This document shows positions 15,921-25,438 of a stretch of 64,000 bases of DNA, piece by piece. The DNA is from Seonamhaeicola maritimus (GTDB lineage Bacteria > Bacteroidota > Bacteroidia > Flavobacteriales > Flavobacteriaceae), in contig NZ_VRKQ01000008.1 in NCBI RefSeq assembly GCF_008056315.1, positions 1,196,957-1,260,956 of the forward strand, given 5' to 3'. Position 1 is the first letter of the stretch. Each line of letters starts with the position of its first letter. The notes under the pieces are model-generated. The model saw only the letters and a list, made by a program, of their open reading frames with translations. It ran no database searches and was not told the origin of the DNA. A program made the position numbers and the translations under genes.

Positions 15921-18665
15921 ATGATAAAGAACATTTATAATCAGACTTTTTTAGCACTATTTTTATTAGTAGGTATTAATACTTTTGCAAAAGATATTTA
16001 TGTTGCTAAAAATGGAAATGATAATAATGATGGCAGTATAGAAAATCCGTATCTCACTATTTCCAAAGCGGCAACTATAGCCGTAGCTGGAGATGTAGTT
16101 TATATAAGAGAGGGGACTTATGAGGAAACCTTAACACCTACTAACTCAGGGACAGCTGGGAACCCTATTGTATTTCAGTCCTATCCTGGAGAGAAAGTTA
16201 TTGTTTCTGCAATGGAAGCTCTATCTGGTTGGACTCAAGATTCAGGTTCTATTTATAAGACAACCATATCATTTTCAGATTTGGGGCAGAATAACTTTGT
16301 TGTAAATGACAAAACAGCTTTAAACTTAGCAAGATGGCCTAATAAAACAACTGATGACCCTTTTATACTTAACTCTATTAGAAACACAGGTGGAAGCGAT
16401 GGCAATGTTATTAATGGTGCTTATTTAACTGAATCATCAATTCCAGGTATTGATTGGACAGGTGGGGCGCTTTGGTTCTATGGAGATAGACCTGGTTCCG
16501 GATGGACTGCTTGGAAAAGAACTATTACCAGTAGTTCGGCTGGTCGTGTAAATTTTAATTTTACAGCAAGTCAAGATTGGATAAGAACATTTCATCCGCC
16601 AGAAGATTTAGGTGACTTTTATTTAGAAGGTGTAAAAGCGGCCTTAGATTATGAAAATGAATGGTATTATGATAGTGACACTGATGAATTGTTTGTGCAA
16701 CTTCCAGGAGGTGCTGCCCCTGTAGATGGGAAAGTACAAATGCGTAGGAGAATAGAAACTATAAATCTTAAGGATAAAAAGTTTATTGAAATTAGAAACT
16801 TGGCTGTTTATGGAGGTAACATAAATATGGAAGATAGTTCTACATGGCACTCATCAAATGGAAATACAAGAACAACAAATAATACGCTTTATGGTATTTC
16901 TGTTTTTTATGGAAACCATACCCAGGGCATATTTGATGGTGTTCATACTGGTAAGGCTGCAATTAAGGTACAAGGTTCTAACAATGTTGTAGAAAAATGT
17001 GAAGTTGCATTTAATGCAGCTTCTGGAATTGATGCCCGTGGAAATAATTTACTGATTAAAAATAATTACATTCATGATTGTGATTTCTTAGCTGTTTACG
17101 ATGGGCCACTAATTATTAGGGGGATAAATAACACCCTAGTTGAGAAAAATACCATTTTTAATGGAGGACGAGATGCTATTCAATACAATGGAGAAAGTAA
17201 TGAAATAGCTTATAATGATGTTTCTAAAAGTAATCGATTAGCTGATGACTGCGCCTTATTCTATACAGTTGGCCCAAGGGAAACTGTTACAGAAATTCAT
17301 CATAATTGGTTTCATGATACGGATTCTCCGGGAACTAAATTCAAGGCAGCCGGTATTTATTTGGATAATAGCGCTTCAAAATATTTGGTACATCACAATG
17401 TAGTTTGGAATACAGAATGGACCAATATCCAGATCAATTGGGATGGAGCAGATATTGAAATTTATAATAATACCCTTTGGAAAGGTTCTGAAGTAATGGG
17501 TGCATGGCATAAAGATGGGACACAATTTACCAATGTAAAAGTTTGGAATAATCTATCTGATGATGCTAATTGGGAACCACAGTCTGATAAACAAAATAAT
17601 ATGGTGGTAACAGCCAATGAGTTTGTTGACGAAGCAAATGGTGATTTCAATTTGAAAAATGATGCCTCTCCAATAGATCAAGGTAGAGAAATTGCAGGCA
17701 TCACCGATGGGTTTTTAGGAGCTAATCCAGATGTTGGTGCCTATGAAAATGAAGGTGACAACTGGACAGCAGGAATAGATTGGTTGCCACTTTATGGGCC
17801 AACAGGACAAGGTTGTTACGGATTACCTGGGGAAGATTGTATTCCTTTTGATCCTAATGATGATGATAACGATGGGGTTGATAATGCTGATGACTTATGT
17901 CCTAATACACCACTTGGAACCATAGTTGACGTAACGGGGTGTGAGGTGTTTGTTTTGGCAGTAGATAATTTTAGAGTGAAAGGTATTGGAGAATCTTGTA
18001 GAGCTAGTAATGATGGATCAATATCTATAGTTTCTGTTGAAACAACACTTCAATTTAAAGCTAAAATTGTTGGAACTTCCTCTGAAAATAATTTTACTAC
18101 TAGTACAGAATTTACAGGCCTAAGCGCTGGAGATTATACAATTTGTATAACTACTACGGCTGATGTTAATTATGAGCAGTGTTTCTCAGTTACTATAGTT
18201 GAGCCAGAAGATTTATCGGTATCTTCTAAAGTTGATAATTCAAAGAATCAAGTAACTCTAAATTTAAGTGGAGGTTCTAATTATAGCATCAACTTAAATG
18301 GTAAAATCACGAATACCAGTCAAGGTGAAATTACACTAAACCTTTCAAAAGGATTAAATAGTCTTTCAGTAAAAACGGATAAAGATTGTCAAGGACAATA
18401 TGAAGAAACGATTAATGCATTTGATGATATTGATATTTTTCCAAATGCCGTAAAAGATTATTTTACTATTGCTTTTTCTAATAAAGTAGAATCTTTAGTT
18501 GCTTATCAAGTGGTTTCTTCAACTGGTAAAGTTATTATAAACAAAACCCAATTTGTAAATAATCAAAAAATACAAGTTAACTCAGAACATTTAAGTACGG
18601 GTATGTATTTTGTAAAAGTGATTGGTCAAAATATTAATTCTCAAGCCAAAATTATAAAACAATGA
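15921..18665 (+). CDS. Secreted right-handed parallel beta-helix protein with T9SS domain
   Basis: This 914-aa protein (from the ATG at 15921; TTG codons at 15915 and 15918 are less likely starts) has a signal peptide ending near NTFAK. It opens with the DUF1565-like phrase IYVAKNGNDNNDGSIENPYL, then a beta-helix of many short N/D-rich turns to about residue 620, including ARWPN near residue 138. A thrombospondin-type calcium segment DPNDDDNDGVDNADDLCP follows near residue 655, then a C-terminal type IX secretion domain (IDIFPNAV... GMYFVKV). Such helices occur in polysaccharide lyases (PL6-like) and in GH141-like enzymes; I cannot choose between them. Its stop overlaps the next gene's start (ATGA). 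Confidence 0.82.
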   Translation: MIKNIYNQTFLALFLLVGINTFAKDIYVAKNGNDNNDGSIENPYLTISKAATIAVAGDVVYIREGTYEETLTPTNSGTAGNPIVFQSYPGEKVIVSAMEALSGWTQDSGSIYKTTISFSDLGQNNFVVNDKTALNLARWPNKTTDDPFILNSIRNTGGSDGNVINGAYLTESSIPGIDWTGGALWFYGDRPGSGWTAWKRTITSSSAGRVNFNFTASQDWIRTFHPPEDLGDFYLEGVKAALDYENEWYYDSDTDELFVQLPGGAAPVDGKVQMRRRIETINLKDKKFIEIRNLAVYGGNINMEDSSTWHSSNGNTRTTNNTLYGISVFYGNHTQGIFDGVHTGKAAIKVQGSNNVVEKCEVAFNAASGIDARGNNLLIKNNYIHDCDFLAVYDGPLIIRGINNTLVEKNTIFNGGRDAIQYNGESNEIAYNDVSKSNRLADDCALFYTVGPRETVTEIHHNWFHDTDSPGTKFKAAGIYLDNSASKYLVHHNVVWNTEWTNIQINWDGADIEIYNNTLWKGSEVMGAWHKDGTQFTNVKVWNNLSDDANWEPQSDKQNNMVVTANEFVDEANGDFNLKNDASPIDQGREIAGITDGFLGANPDVGAYENEGDNWTAGIDWLPLYGPTGQGCYGLPGEDCIPFDPNDDDNDGVDNADDLCPNTPLGTIVDVTGCEVFVLAVDNFRVKGIGESCRASNDGSISIVSVETTLQFKAKIVGTSSENNFTTSTEFTGLSAGDYTICITTTADVNYEQCFSVTIVEPEDLSVSSKVDNSKNQVTLNLSGGSNYSINLNGKITNTSQGEITLNLSKGLNSLSVKTDKDCQGQYEETINAFDDIDIFPNAVKDYFTIAFSNKVESLVAYQVVSSTGKVIINKTQFVNNQKIQVNSEHLSTGMYFVKVIGQNINSQAKIIKQ

Positions 18666-19390
18666 TATTAAATAAATATATAAAAGGAGGTGTATTATTA
18701 GTTTGCATACTGTTATTAGCTTCTTGTAGCGGCAGTAGTGGAGGAGGAAGTGATGATGATGGAGGTGTAACACCACCAGACCCTATTCTTCCGCCAGAAG
18801 CAGCATTATTAGCATCTCCTGCAAAGGATGAAGAATGTAATCAAGGTAATATTGTTTCTGTAACTCAAAGTAGAGTAACATTTCAATGGAATGCCTCGGC
18901 CAACACTAATAGTTATACCCATATTTTAAAAAATTTGGATACAGATGTTTCTACAGAACAAAATACGGCTTCAACATCCATAACCTTAACAATAGCAAGG
19001 AATGTCCCTTACTCGTGGCACGTGGTTTCAAAATCAAATAAAACTACCACTACAGCTAAAAGTGAAACATGGAAGTTTTATAATGCAGGAGAGGGTGTTG
19101 AAAATTATGCGCCATTTCCAGCTGAATTAGTTGCTCCAGCAATGGGGTCTACAGTGCCTTCTCCAGTTACTTTAAGTTGGAGTGGAAGTGATATTGATAA
19201 TGATATAGCTTCTTATGATGTGTATTTAGACACTGCTAATCCGCCAACAACTTTACATGAAAACACTACAAATACAAGTATTAATAATATTGCGTTAAAT
19301 GCAGATACCGTATACTACTGGAGAGTAGTAACTACTGACGAAAGTGATTCTAACTCTCAATCACAAGTTTTTGAGTTTAGAACTGAGTAG
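18662..19390 (+). CDS. Lipoprotein with two fibronectin-III-like domains
   Basis: This 242-aa lipoprotein has lipobox LASC near residue 22 followed by a Gly/Ser/Asp linker, the usual form of a surface-exposed lipoprotein in this phylum. Two FnIII-like domains follow (about 50-140 and 150-242), each with a Trp in strand B (VTFQWNA, VTLSWSG) and a YxWxV strand near its end (YSWHVVS, YYWRVVT). It has no catalytic motif. Its ATG overlaps the stop of the beta-helix gene, so the two products are probably made together; a role in binding the glycan at the cell surface is inference. Confidence 0.8.
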   Translation: MILNKYIKGGVLLVCILLLASCSGSSGGGSDDDGGVTPPDPILPPEAALLASPAKDEECNQGNIVSVTQSRVTFQWNASANTNSYTHILKNLDTDVSTEQNTASTSITLTIARNVPYSWHVVSKSNKTTTTAKSETWKFYNAGEGVENYAPFPAELVAPAMGSTVPSPVTLSWSGSDIDNDIASYDVYLDTANPPTTLHENTTNTSINNIALNADTVYYWRVVTTDESDSNSQSQVFEFRTE

Positions 19391-19411
19391 TAGTAATTTT
19401 TTGAGTGAATG

Positions 19412-19443
19412 AAAAAGCCAGAGTTTAAATGCTCTGGCTTTTT
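19412..19443 (+). terminator. Terminator hairpin between converging operons
   Basis: A 12-bp perfect stem (AAAAAGCCAGAG with CTCTGGCTTTTT) lies between the FnIII lipoprotein gene and the leftward GH29 gene and can work in both directions. Confidence 0.85.
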
Positions 19444-19484
19444 CTATTTGTATAAATGTTAAAAATTAATTTTAGAGTTTTAAC

Positions 19485-21047
19485 TTAGGAGTTTATTTTG
19501 AATGAGAATGCATGATCACCAGTTTTTTCTGGTAATTGAATGTGTAAACCATCTTCTTTTACTTCAAATTTTAAATTTTGAGGTCCTCCAATAAAATCAA
19601 TTGATTTTATTTCTTTCGTTAAAAGGTTATTCCCTTTCTTTAATGAATTAATTACTAACTCATTGCTTTCTGGCCAATCTAAAGCAATAGCATAAAGTGT
19701 GTCACCTTTAGTTGTAAAACGAATGTCTTTTGCAGTATTATCATCATTGTTTCGTTCGCTTAAATGACCTTCAACAACCTTGGCATCACCTTCACCATAA
19801 ATTTCAAAAGTTCGTGTGCCATATATAGCTTCTCCGTTTACTTTTAACCATTGTCCCATTTCTAATAAACGCTCTTTTACAGGCTCTGGAATGGTACCAT
19901 CTGCTCTTGGAGTAATGTTTAAAAGTACAGCTCCGTTTTTACTTACTACATCTACTAAAAAATCAATAAGTCTGTTGGTAGATTTGTAATCAGGATCACT
20001 AATATGACACCATGCTTTCCAATCGATAGAATCATCAGTTAACCAAGGAAAATCTTTCTTTTCACTCATTCTAGCGCGCTCTAAGTCATAAACAGCACTT
20101 CCTTCAGCAAAATCATAAAATTTATAGGTTGAAACAACTTCTTGTCCCTTCTTCTCGGCTTCGTTATAATAATATTGTAAAAACCCTTTTCTATGTTCCT
20201 CGCTAACAATGTCCATTTTATTATCAAACCATACTAAATCTGGGTCGTACTTATCAATGATTTCCTTTAAACGGTTTAACCAATCATCGTTGAAAGTTTG
20301 ATCTGCTACTGGATAATATTTTTCAACACCATTGTCAATATCATGCTTGCTACGGGGCATTTTATTGTCTCCTTTTTTCAATTTAGGTCCATAAAGACCT
20401 GCATATTTTGGATCAGAAGCATCTGTGGTTTCATCCCAAGTTGGGTACCATCCGAATAACCATTGACGATGGAAAGTTGCAATGAATTTCATGTCGCGTT
20501 TACGTATTTCCTCGGCCAACTCACCCATGATATCACGTTTTGGTCCCATGTCTTTAGCGTCCCATTCGGTCAACTGGCTATCCCACATAGCAAAACCATC
20601 GGCATGTTCAGAAACAGGTCCTGCAAATTTTGCTCCCGCTTTTTCAAATAAATCAGCCCATTCTGCAGCATCAAATTTTTCAGCCTTAAACATGGGTATA
20701 AAGTCTTTGTAACCAAATTTATCTAATGGACCATAGGTCTTTACATGATAATCATAAATTTTATGAGCTTTTCCTTTTCTTGCTTCTGGATTATCAGCGT
20801 TAACATACATCCAGTGCGCATACCATTCTGTTTCGTAAGCTGGTACTGAGTAAGGCCCCCAATGACAGTAAATACCAAATTTGGCATCTAAAAACCAATC
20901 TGGTGTTTGGTGTTGTTTCAACGATTCCCAATCGGCAGCGTACGTTATAGCCTCTTTTTCCGTTTTATTATCAGTTTCCTGTTTTTTTTCTTTAGATCCG
21001 CAAGACACTAAAACGACGGAAAAAAGTATTAATAAATAATTTTTCAT
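19485..21047 (-). CDS. GH29 alpha-L-fucosidase-like lipoprotein
   Basis: This 520-aa enzyme has lipobox LVSC (C16). It belongs to GH29, which removes alpha-linked L-fucose (some members L-galactose) by a retaining mechanism. KFGIYCHWGPYSVP opens the domain; the nucleophile is D275 in LVWFDNK. The family's HHDGF motif reads H148-A-D-G-F, so the second active-site histidine is alanine. MGPKRDI and NITPRADGTIPE are also present, and a C-terminal beta domain completes the protein. It is last in the nine-gene leftward operon and 48 bases after the other GH29 gene. Because the conserved His is changed, the exact sugar is uncertain. Confidence 0.9.
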   Translation of the reverse strand: MKNYLLILFSVVLVSCGSKEKKQETDNKTEKEAITYAADWESLKQHQTPDWFLDAKFGIYCHWGPYSVPAYETEWYAHWMYVNADNPEARKGKAHKIYDYHVKTYGPLDKFGYKDFIPMFKAEKFDAAEWADLFEKAGAKFAGPVSEHADGFAMWDSQLTEWDAKDMGPKRDIMGELAEEIRKRDMKFIATFHRQWLFGWYPTWDETTDASDPKYAGLYGPKLKKGDNKMPRSKHDIDNGVEKYYPVADQTFNDDWLNRLKEIIDKYDPDLVWFDNKMDIVSEEHRKGFLQYYYNEAEKKGQEVVSTYKFYDFAEGSAVYDLERARMSEKKDFPWLTDDSIDWKAWCHISDPDYKSTNRLIDFLVDVVSKNGAVLLNITPRADGTIPEPVKERLLEMGQWLKVNGEAIYGTRTFEIYGEGDAKVVEGHLSERNNDDNTAKDIRFTTKGDTLYAIALDWPESNELVINSLKKGNNLLTKEIKSIDFIGGPQNLKFEVKEDGLHIQLPEKTGDHAFSFKINS

Positions 21048-21095
21048 AATAGTTATTGTTAATTTATCTAGTTGTTTTTTATTAAGTTAATATGT

Positions 21096-22658
21096 CTAAA
21101 CTCTTATGTTTACTTTATAAACCAAAACATGTTCATTAGGTAAAACCTTTGGAGCTTTTATTTTTAAACCTTGGCCCGTTTTATTCCATTCAACAATTTC
21201 ATCACTTCCTAGTAATTCAACAGATTTTATAGTTTCATTTTTCCCAACTCCTTCATTCCCAAATGTTTTTAAAACAAAAAGTTCATTTGGTTTGGGAAGG
21301 GCTAACTGAGTTATATAAATAGCATCTTTTGATTTGTTTTGAGTGAATCGAAAGTCTGATGATTTATAAGTAACACCATCACCTTGTACGCCTCCAAAAT
21401 GATTTTTTTTGAGTTTTGTACTTCCTTCACCATATGTTAAGTATGGACGGGTTGCATATACAGCCTCACCGTTTACATCGAGCCATTTCCCTATTTCTAA
21501 AAGACCAATTCTCATTTCCTCTGGAATTAACCCATCTCCAGTAGGTGTAATGTTTAATAATAAACAACCATTCTTACTGGAAATATCTACCAATTCTTGT
21601 ATAATTATCGTAGGTGTTTTTAGTCGTAAATCGTTTCTCCAACTCCATCCTGCCCATGCATAGGAATCATCTGTTAGCCAAGGAAATTCGGTCTTTTCAT
21701 CAAATCTACCTTTTTCCAGATCTAAGACACCAACACCTTTAGCTAAGTCATTATTCTTATAGGTTAGTACCACAGGTTTATTCCACTCTACACCTTTGTT
21801 ATAGTAATGGGCAACCATTTCTTGACGGTCTTTTTCCGGAAGTACAAATAGCCTGCTGTCAAACCAAAGTAAATCTGGTTGATAGTTGTCTACAACTTCG
21901 TATATCTTTGTTTTCCAGCTATTAATAAACTTTTTAGAAGGTGCATATTTTGGATTTACTTTTCCTGTAAATTGTCCACTTGCATCATGACCACCTTTAA
22001 AACTATGGAAAGTTTCTGGTAATGTGCGTTCTCCATAAAAGTCTTCAAAACCAACAGCCGTGGTATCAATTAGCCCACTCCATGTGTTATACCAGCCCCA
22101 TTCCCAGGAATGGTGAAATGTAGCTACAAACTTTAAATCCTCAGCTTTAATGGCTTTTTCCAACTCACCTACAATATCTCTTTTTGGACCATAGTTGACC
22201 GTATTGTATTTGTTGATTTTACTATCCCAATTGGAAAAATTGTCACAATGTTCGGCTACAGGACCAACATATTTAGCGCCAGAGGCTTTAAAAAGTTTAG
22301 CCCATTCTGTAGCATTAAAATGTTCAGCAGTAAATTTGTCTATAAATTCATGATAATGAACATCTTTACCATAGGTTTCTAAATGATAAGGTCTAATGTC
22401 TTTACCCCAACCTTCATCTTTTACTTCATACATTTGTCTTGAATACCATTCGCCTTTCCCAATATGTGAGTATACACCCCAGTGGAAGTAAATTCCAAAT
22501 TTAGCATCGAGAAACCATTCCGGAGTTTTATGTTGTTTTAAAGACTCCCAATTTGCTTTATAGGTAATTGGTGCTTCCTCTATAGGGTTATTGTCTTTTT
22601 TCTCTGATTTACAAGAGATAATCAAAAGACAAAACAAGACTATTATATATGGTTTCAT
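21096..22658 (-). CDS. GH29 alpha-L-fucosidase-like lipoprotein (second copy)
   Basis: This 520-aa lipoprotein has lipobox IISC (C16) and a full GH29 domain: KFGIYFHWGVYSHIG, nucleophile D267 in LLWFDSR, YGPKRDI, and NITPTGDGLIPEE. The HHDGF motif reads H137-C-D-N-F, with the second histidine replaced by cysteine and the glycine by asparagine. It is as long as the next GH29 in the operon but clearly diverged, with an insert near residue 215 (TFHSFKGGHDASG). Seven bases separate it from the MaoC-type gene. Position in an operon of cytoplasmic sugar-processing enzymes suggests it supplies the sugar; the precise linkage or sulfation it accepts is unknown. Confidence 0.9.
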   Translation of the reverse strand: MKPYIIVLFCLLIISCKSEKKDNNPIEEAPITYKANWESLKQHKTPEWFLDAKFGIYFHWGVYSHIGKGEWYSRQMYEVKDEGWGKDIRPYHLETYGKDVHYHEFIDKFTAEHFNATEWAKLFKASGAKYVGPVAEHCDNFSNWDSKINKYNTVNYGPKRDIVGELEKAIKAEDLKFVATFHHSWEWGWYNTWSGLIDTTAVGFEDFYGERTLPETFHSFKGGHDASGQFTGKVNPKYAPSKKFINSWKTKIYEVVDNYQPDLLWFDSRLFVLPEKDRQEMVAHYYNKGVEWNKPVVLTYKNNDLAKGVGVLDLEKGRFDEKTEFPWLTDDSYAWAGWSWRNDLRLKTPTIIIQELVDISSKNGCLLLNITPTGDGLIPEEMRIGLLEIGKWLDVNGEAVYATRPYLTYGEGSTKLKKNHFGGVQGDGVTYKSSDFRFTQNKSKDAIYITQLALPKPNELFVLKTFGNEGVGKNETIKSVELLGSDEIVEWNKTGQGLKIKAPKVLPNEHVLVYKVNIRV

Positions 22659-22664
22659 GTGTAT

Positions 22665-23120
22665 TTAGTCCTCTATAAATTCTTTCTTTTTAGCTAATAG
22701 TATATGGTCACATACCAAAACTAATTCATCTTTTTGGTTGAAAATTTCAACATGCTCATTAACATGTCCTAAATGTGCATGTTTTGATTCTTTCTTTTCA
22801 CTAATGGTTACAACCACTCTAATAGTATCGCCTATATGAACCGGTTTGATGAAACGCAACCTGTCATAACCTTTAGAAAAAGCTTCGGGGTTTATTTCTG
22901 TTGCGGTCATACCTATACCTACAGCAAAGGTTAGTGTACCGTGAGCTATACGTTGTTTAAATGGTTGCGTTGCGCACCATTCTGCATCCATATGATGCGG
23001 GAAATAATCCCCAGTATGTCCTGCATGAACTACAAAATCGGTTTCGGTGATTGTTCGTCCTAAGGTTTCTCTTTTATGACCTAATTCGTAATCTTCGTAA
23101 AATTGTGATTTTATATGCAT
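22665..23120 (-). CDS. MaoC-like (R)-hydratase/dehydratase
   Basis: This 151-aa cytoplasmic protein has the single hot-dog fold of MaoC-type hydratases, which add water to, or remove it from, enoyl-CoA thioesters. The hydratase-2 signature is visible: [14 protein letters not shown] followed by [12 protein letters not shown] near residues 32-72, containing the catalytic Asp and His. [15 protein letters not shown] strand is typical. Its neighbours include two CoA-transferases and a Gfo/Idh oxidoreductase, so it probably dehydrates a CoA-linked hydroxy acid derived from a sugar; no substrate can be assigned from sequence alone. Confidence 0.85.
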   Translation of the reverse strand: MHIKSQFYEDYELGHKRETLGRTITETDFVVHAGHTGDYFPHHMDAEWCATQPFKQRIAHGTLTFAVGIGMTATEINPEAFSKGYDRLRFIKPVHIGDTIRVVVTISEKKESKHAHLGHVNEHVEIFNQKDELVLVCDHILLAKKKEFIED

Positions 23121-23131
23121 AATCTGTCCTT

Positions 23132-24202
23132 TTAAATATCATAAACTGGTGTAACCCCACCGTCATTATTTGAATCGTAAGCAGCCTCAACAATTGCCAT
23201 AGAATGTACCACATCTTCAACACTAGTATGAAGCACATCTGATGAACCTTCAACATAACGCATTAATGAAGCCATAGTACCTACAAAGGCATCTGGGAAC
23301 CAAGATCCTTCCAAATCAACTTCAATCCATTCAGGTGCCTTTCCTTCTTCAACTAAGCAATATTGAAATAGGTCTGGTTTACCGTTGGGGTAATCTAATA
23401 AAAGTCCTATTCTAGCTTTAATAGCACCTTTAGTACCTTCCCATTTAACAAAGCTTTCTTGATTTTTCTCCCCAAAATTATGATCATGGTTTGTGTTTAT
23501 AATGGCTCTCATAGAATCACTATAATCCATAATTGTTGTTGTTCTAGTAGAGGACATTGTTTTGGCAGGATTCTTTAATGTTTTGGAATAAACCTTTTTT
23601 GGGTTTCCTAAAAATGAACGTATTAAATCTATGTAATGAATACTGTGTTGTTGAATTTCTAAACGAGGATGATTTACCACGTTGGGGAAGTATTCCCATG
23701 GCGTATAAGTAGATAGCCTAACCTCGAAATCATATAACTCTCCAATGTGTCCATTTTCTATTAAATATTTAGCGGCCATCACATATGGTGCAAAACGCAT
23801 TTGACAATTAATAGCCGCTTTTAATTTTTTTCTTCGGCAAACATCAAGAATTTCTAATGTTTGTTCATAATTGTCACCCATAGGTTTTTGAATTAAAACA
23901 GCAGCTTCATCTGGTAGCAATTCTAGAGTAGAAACGAACTGATTGGGCATTAAGGTTAAATCAAAAACCGCATTTTCAGGTGCATCCGCAATCATGTCTT
24001 CCACGGAGTCATATACATTAGGAATATTGAATGATTCTGCTACATCTAGAGCTCGTTTCTTGGTTCTGTTTGTAATTCCAACTACATTAAATCCTACTTT
24101 TTTATAAGCGGGTAAATGGGCATCACGTACAATGCCTCCAGCCCCAATTATGTAAATGGGTCTGTTTTCTTTTGGTAACTCTGGTTTATAAACTAATTCC
24201 AT
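23132..24202 (-). CDS. Gfo/Idh/MocA family NAD(P)-dependent oxidoreductase
   Basis: This 356-aa enzyme opens with a Rossmann motif ([20 protein letters not shown]), continues with the dinucleotide-binding ITNRTK, and has IQKPMG near residue 105, the variant of the family EKP motif whose lysine is catalytic. The second half holds [13 protein letters not shown] near residue 189, matching the catalytic H/D region of sugar-oxidising members. There is no signal peptide. Members act on inositols, sugars and sugar acids. It lies between the MaoC-type gene and a solute-binding-protein-like gene in the leftward operon, three bases from the latter. Confidence 0.88.
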   Translation of the reverse strand: MELVYKPELPKENRPIYIIGAGGIVRDAHLPAYKKVGFNVVGITNRTKKRALDVAESFNIPNVYDSVEDMIADAPENAVFDLTLMPNQFVSTLELLPDEAAVLIQKPMGDNYEQTLEILDVCRRKKLKAAINCQMRFAPYVMAAKYLIENGHIGELYDFEVRLSTYTPWEYFPNVVNHPRLEIQQHSIHYIDLIRSFLGNPKKVYSKTLKNPAKTMSSTRTTTIMDYSDSMRAIINTNHDHNFGEKNQESFVKWEGTKGAIKARIGLLLDYPNGKPDLFQYCLVEEGKAPEWIEVDLEGSWFPDAFVGTMASLMRYVEGSSDVLHTSVEDVVHSMAIVEAAYDSNNDGGVTPVYDI

Positions 24203-24204
24203 TA

Positions 24205-25437
24205 TTAAATATTTTCTATTTGATCAATTTCCTTTTGAGCTCTATTAAGAATACTTTTAATGTCTTCGGATGTGTTGATGACATTTAAAACCAATTGGTC
24301 AATAACATTAGCTATGTCTGACCAATTACTCATTCTTGGAAGCGATCTTGTATTTTTATGTAACTCTTCTAATTTATAATAATAAGGCACTTCATCATTC
24401 ACTTGGGTATCATGCCATGTAGATTTTCTGCAACCTATAGCGCCTTCTAAAGTTAATAACTTGTCATTTTCTGCGCTTACCGCGAATTTGATAAAATCAT
24501 AAGCCAAATCTTTATGCTTACTACCACTACCAATAACATACATCCAATAAGCATTTAAAGAAGAGCCTTCTCCATTTGGACCAGCTGGTACATTGGCGAT
24601 ATCTACTTTCCCTTTTACTTTAGAATCTTCTAAAAACTCACACATAGAGGCAAACCCAAACCAATTAACCATCATAGCTAAATTGCCATTAGCGAAGGCC
24701 ATACCAGACTTTACAGAGTCAAAGTTGCGAGAATCGGGATGAATGGCTTTACTTTTTAAAGCTTTTCTATAAAACTCCATGCCTTCAATAGAAACCTCAG
24801 AGTTTAGTTTAATCTTTTTATTTTCATCGAATAATTCACCGCCACGAGTCCAAAGTTGCAAGCAAAAATCGAAAACAGTATTATGTCCGTCAGGGTATGC
24901 GGCGAACGTAGTTCCGTACAAATTTTGATTAGGTCTGTTGAAAAATTCAGCAACTTGCATTAAATCATCCCAAGTTTTTGGGATTTCTAATGGTTTGCCA
25001 TATTGAGCGTAGTACTCAACACCTTCATCAATGGATTCGAATAAATCTTTTCTATAGATTAAACATTCAGGCCCATCATGAAAGGGAAGCGCAACAGTTT
25101 TTCCATCAAATTCTTGCTTATAAAGTAATGAACGCGACCATCCGTTAGGGAAATCTTCAGGTGAATTATTTTCGATATAAGATGTTAAATCTTCAATGGA
25201 TTTAGATGCGTATGCTTCCGTTATCCAATCCGTATTTATTAGAGACACATCCCAATCACCATTCTTTAGACCTTCGTCTTTTAAAATGGTGTCATATAAT
25301 GGGTGCAAATCTAAAGGGATGGCTTCTAATTCTAAATCACAACCGGATTGTTCGCAAAACTTATCCCATATTTTATCAATAGCCGATTCAAAGGCATCAA
25401 ATTTTCGTACTGCTATTCTAAACTTGTTCCTAGCCAT
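24205..25437 (-). CDS. Sugar ABC-type solute-binding-like protein without signal peptide
   Basis: This 410-aa protein has the fold signature of family 1 extracellular sugar-binding proteins: GDWDVSLINTDWITEAY, FDGKTVALPFHDGPECLIYRKDLFE, IPKTWDDLMQVAEFF, and GLKNGD-type hinges. But the start (MARNKFRIAVRKFDAF) is not a signal peptide or lipobox, and no in-frame upstream start lies between it and the preceding gene, which ends one base before. No ABC permease or ATPase is in the operon. It is one of two such proteins here (the other at 27732), flanking two CoA-transferase genes. A cytoplasmic sugar-binding or enzymatic role is therefore likely; the family assignment is by pattern only. Confidence 0.82.
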   Translation of the reverse strand: MARNKFRIAVRKFDAFESAIDKIWDKFCEQSGCDLELEAIPLDLHPLYDTILKDEGLKNGDWDVSLINTDWITEAYASKSIEDLTSYIENNSPEDFPNGWSRSLLYKQEFDGKTVALPFHDGPECLIYRKDLFESIDEGVEYYAQYGKPLEIPKTWDDLMQVAEFFNRPNQNLYGTTFAAYPDGHNTVFDFCLQLWTRGGELFDENKKIKLNSEVSIEGMEFYRKALKSKAIHPDSRNFDSVKSGMAFANGNLAMMVNWFGFASMCEFLEDSKVKGKVDIANVPAGPNGEGSSLNAYWMYVIGSGSKHKDLAYDFIKFAVSAENDKLLTLEGAIGCRKSTWHDTQVNDEVPYYYKLEELHKNTRSLPRMSNWSDIANVIDQLVLNVINTSEDIKSILNRAQKEIDQIENI

Positions 25438-25438
25438 A

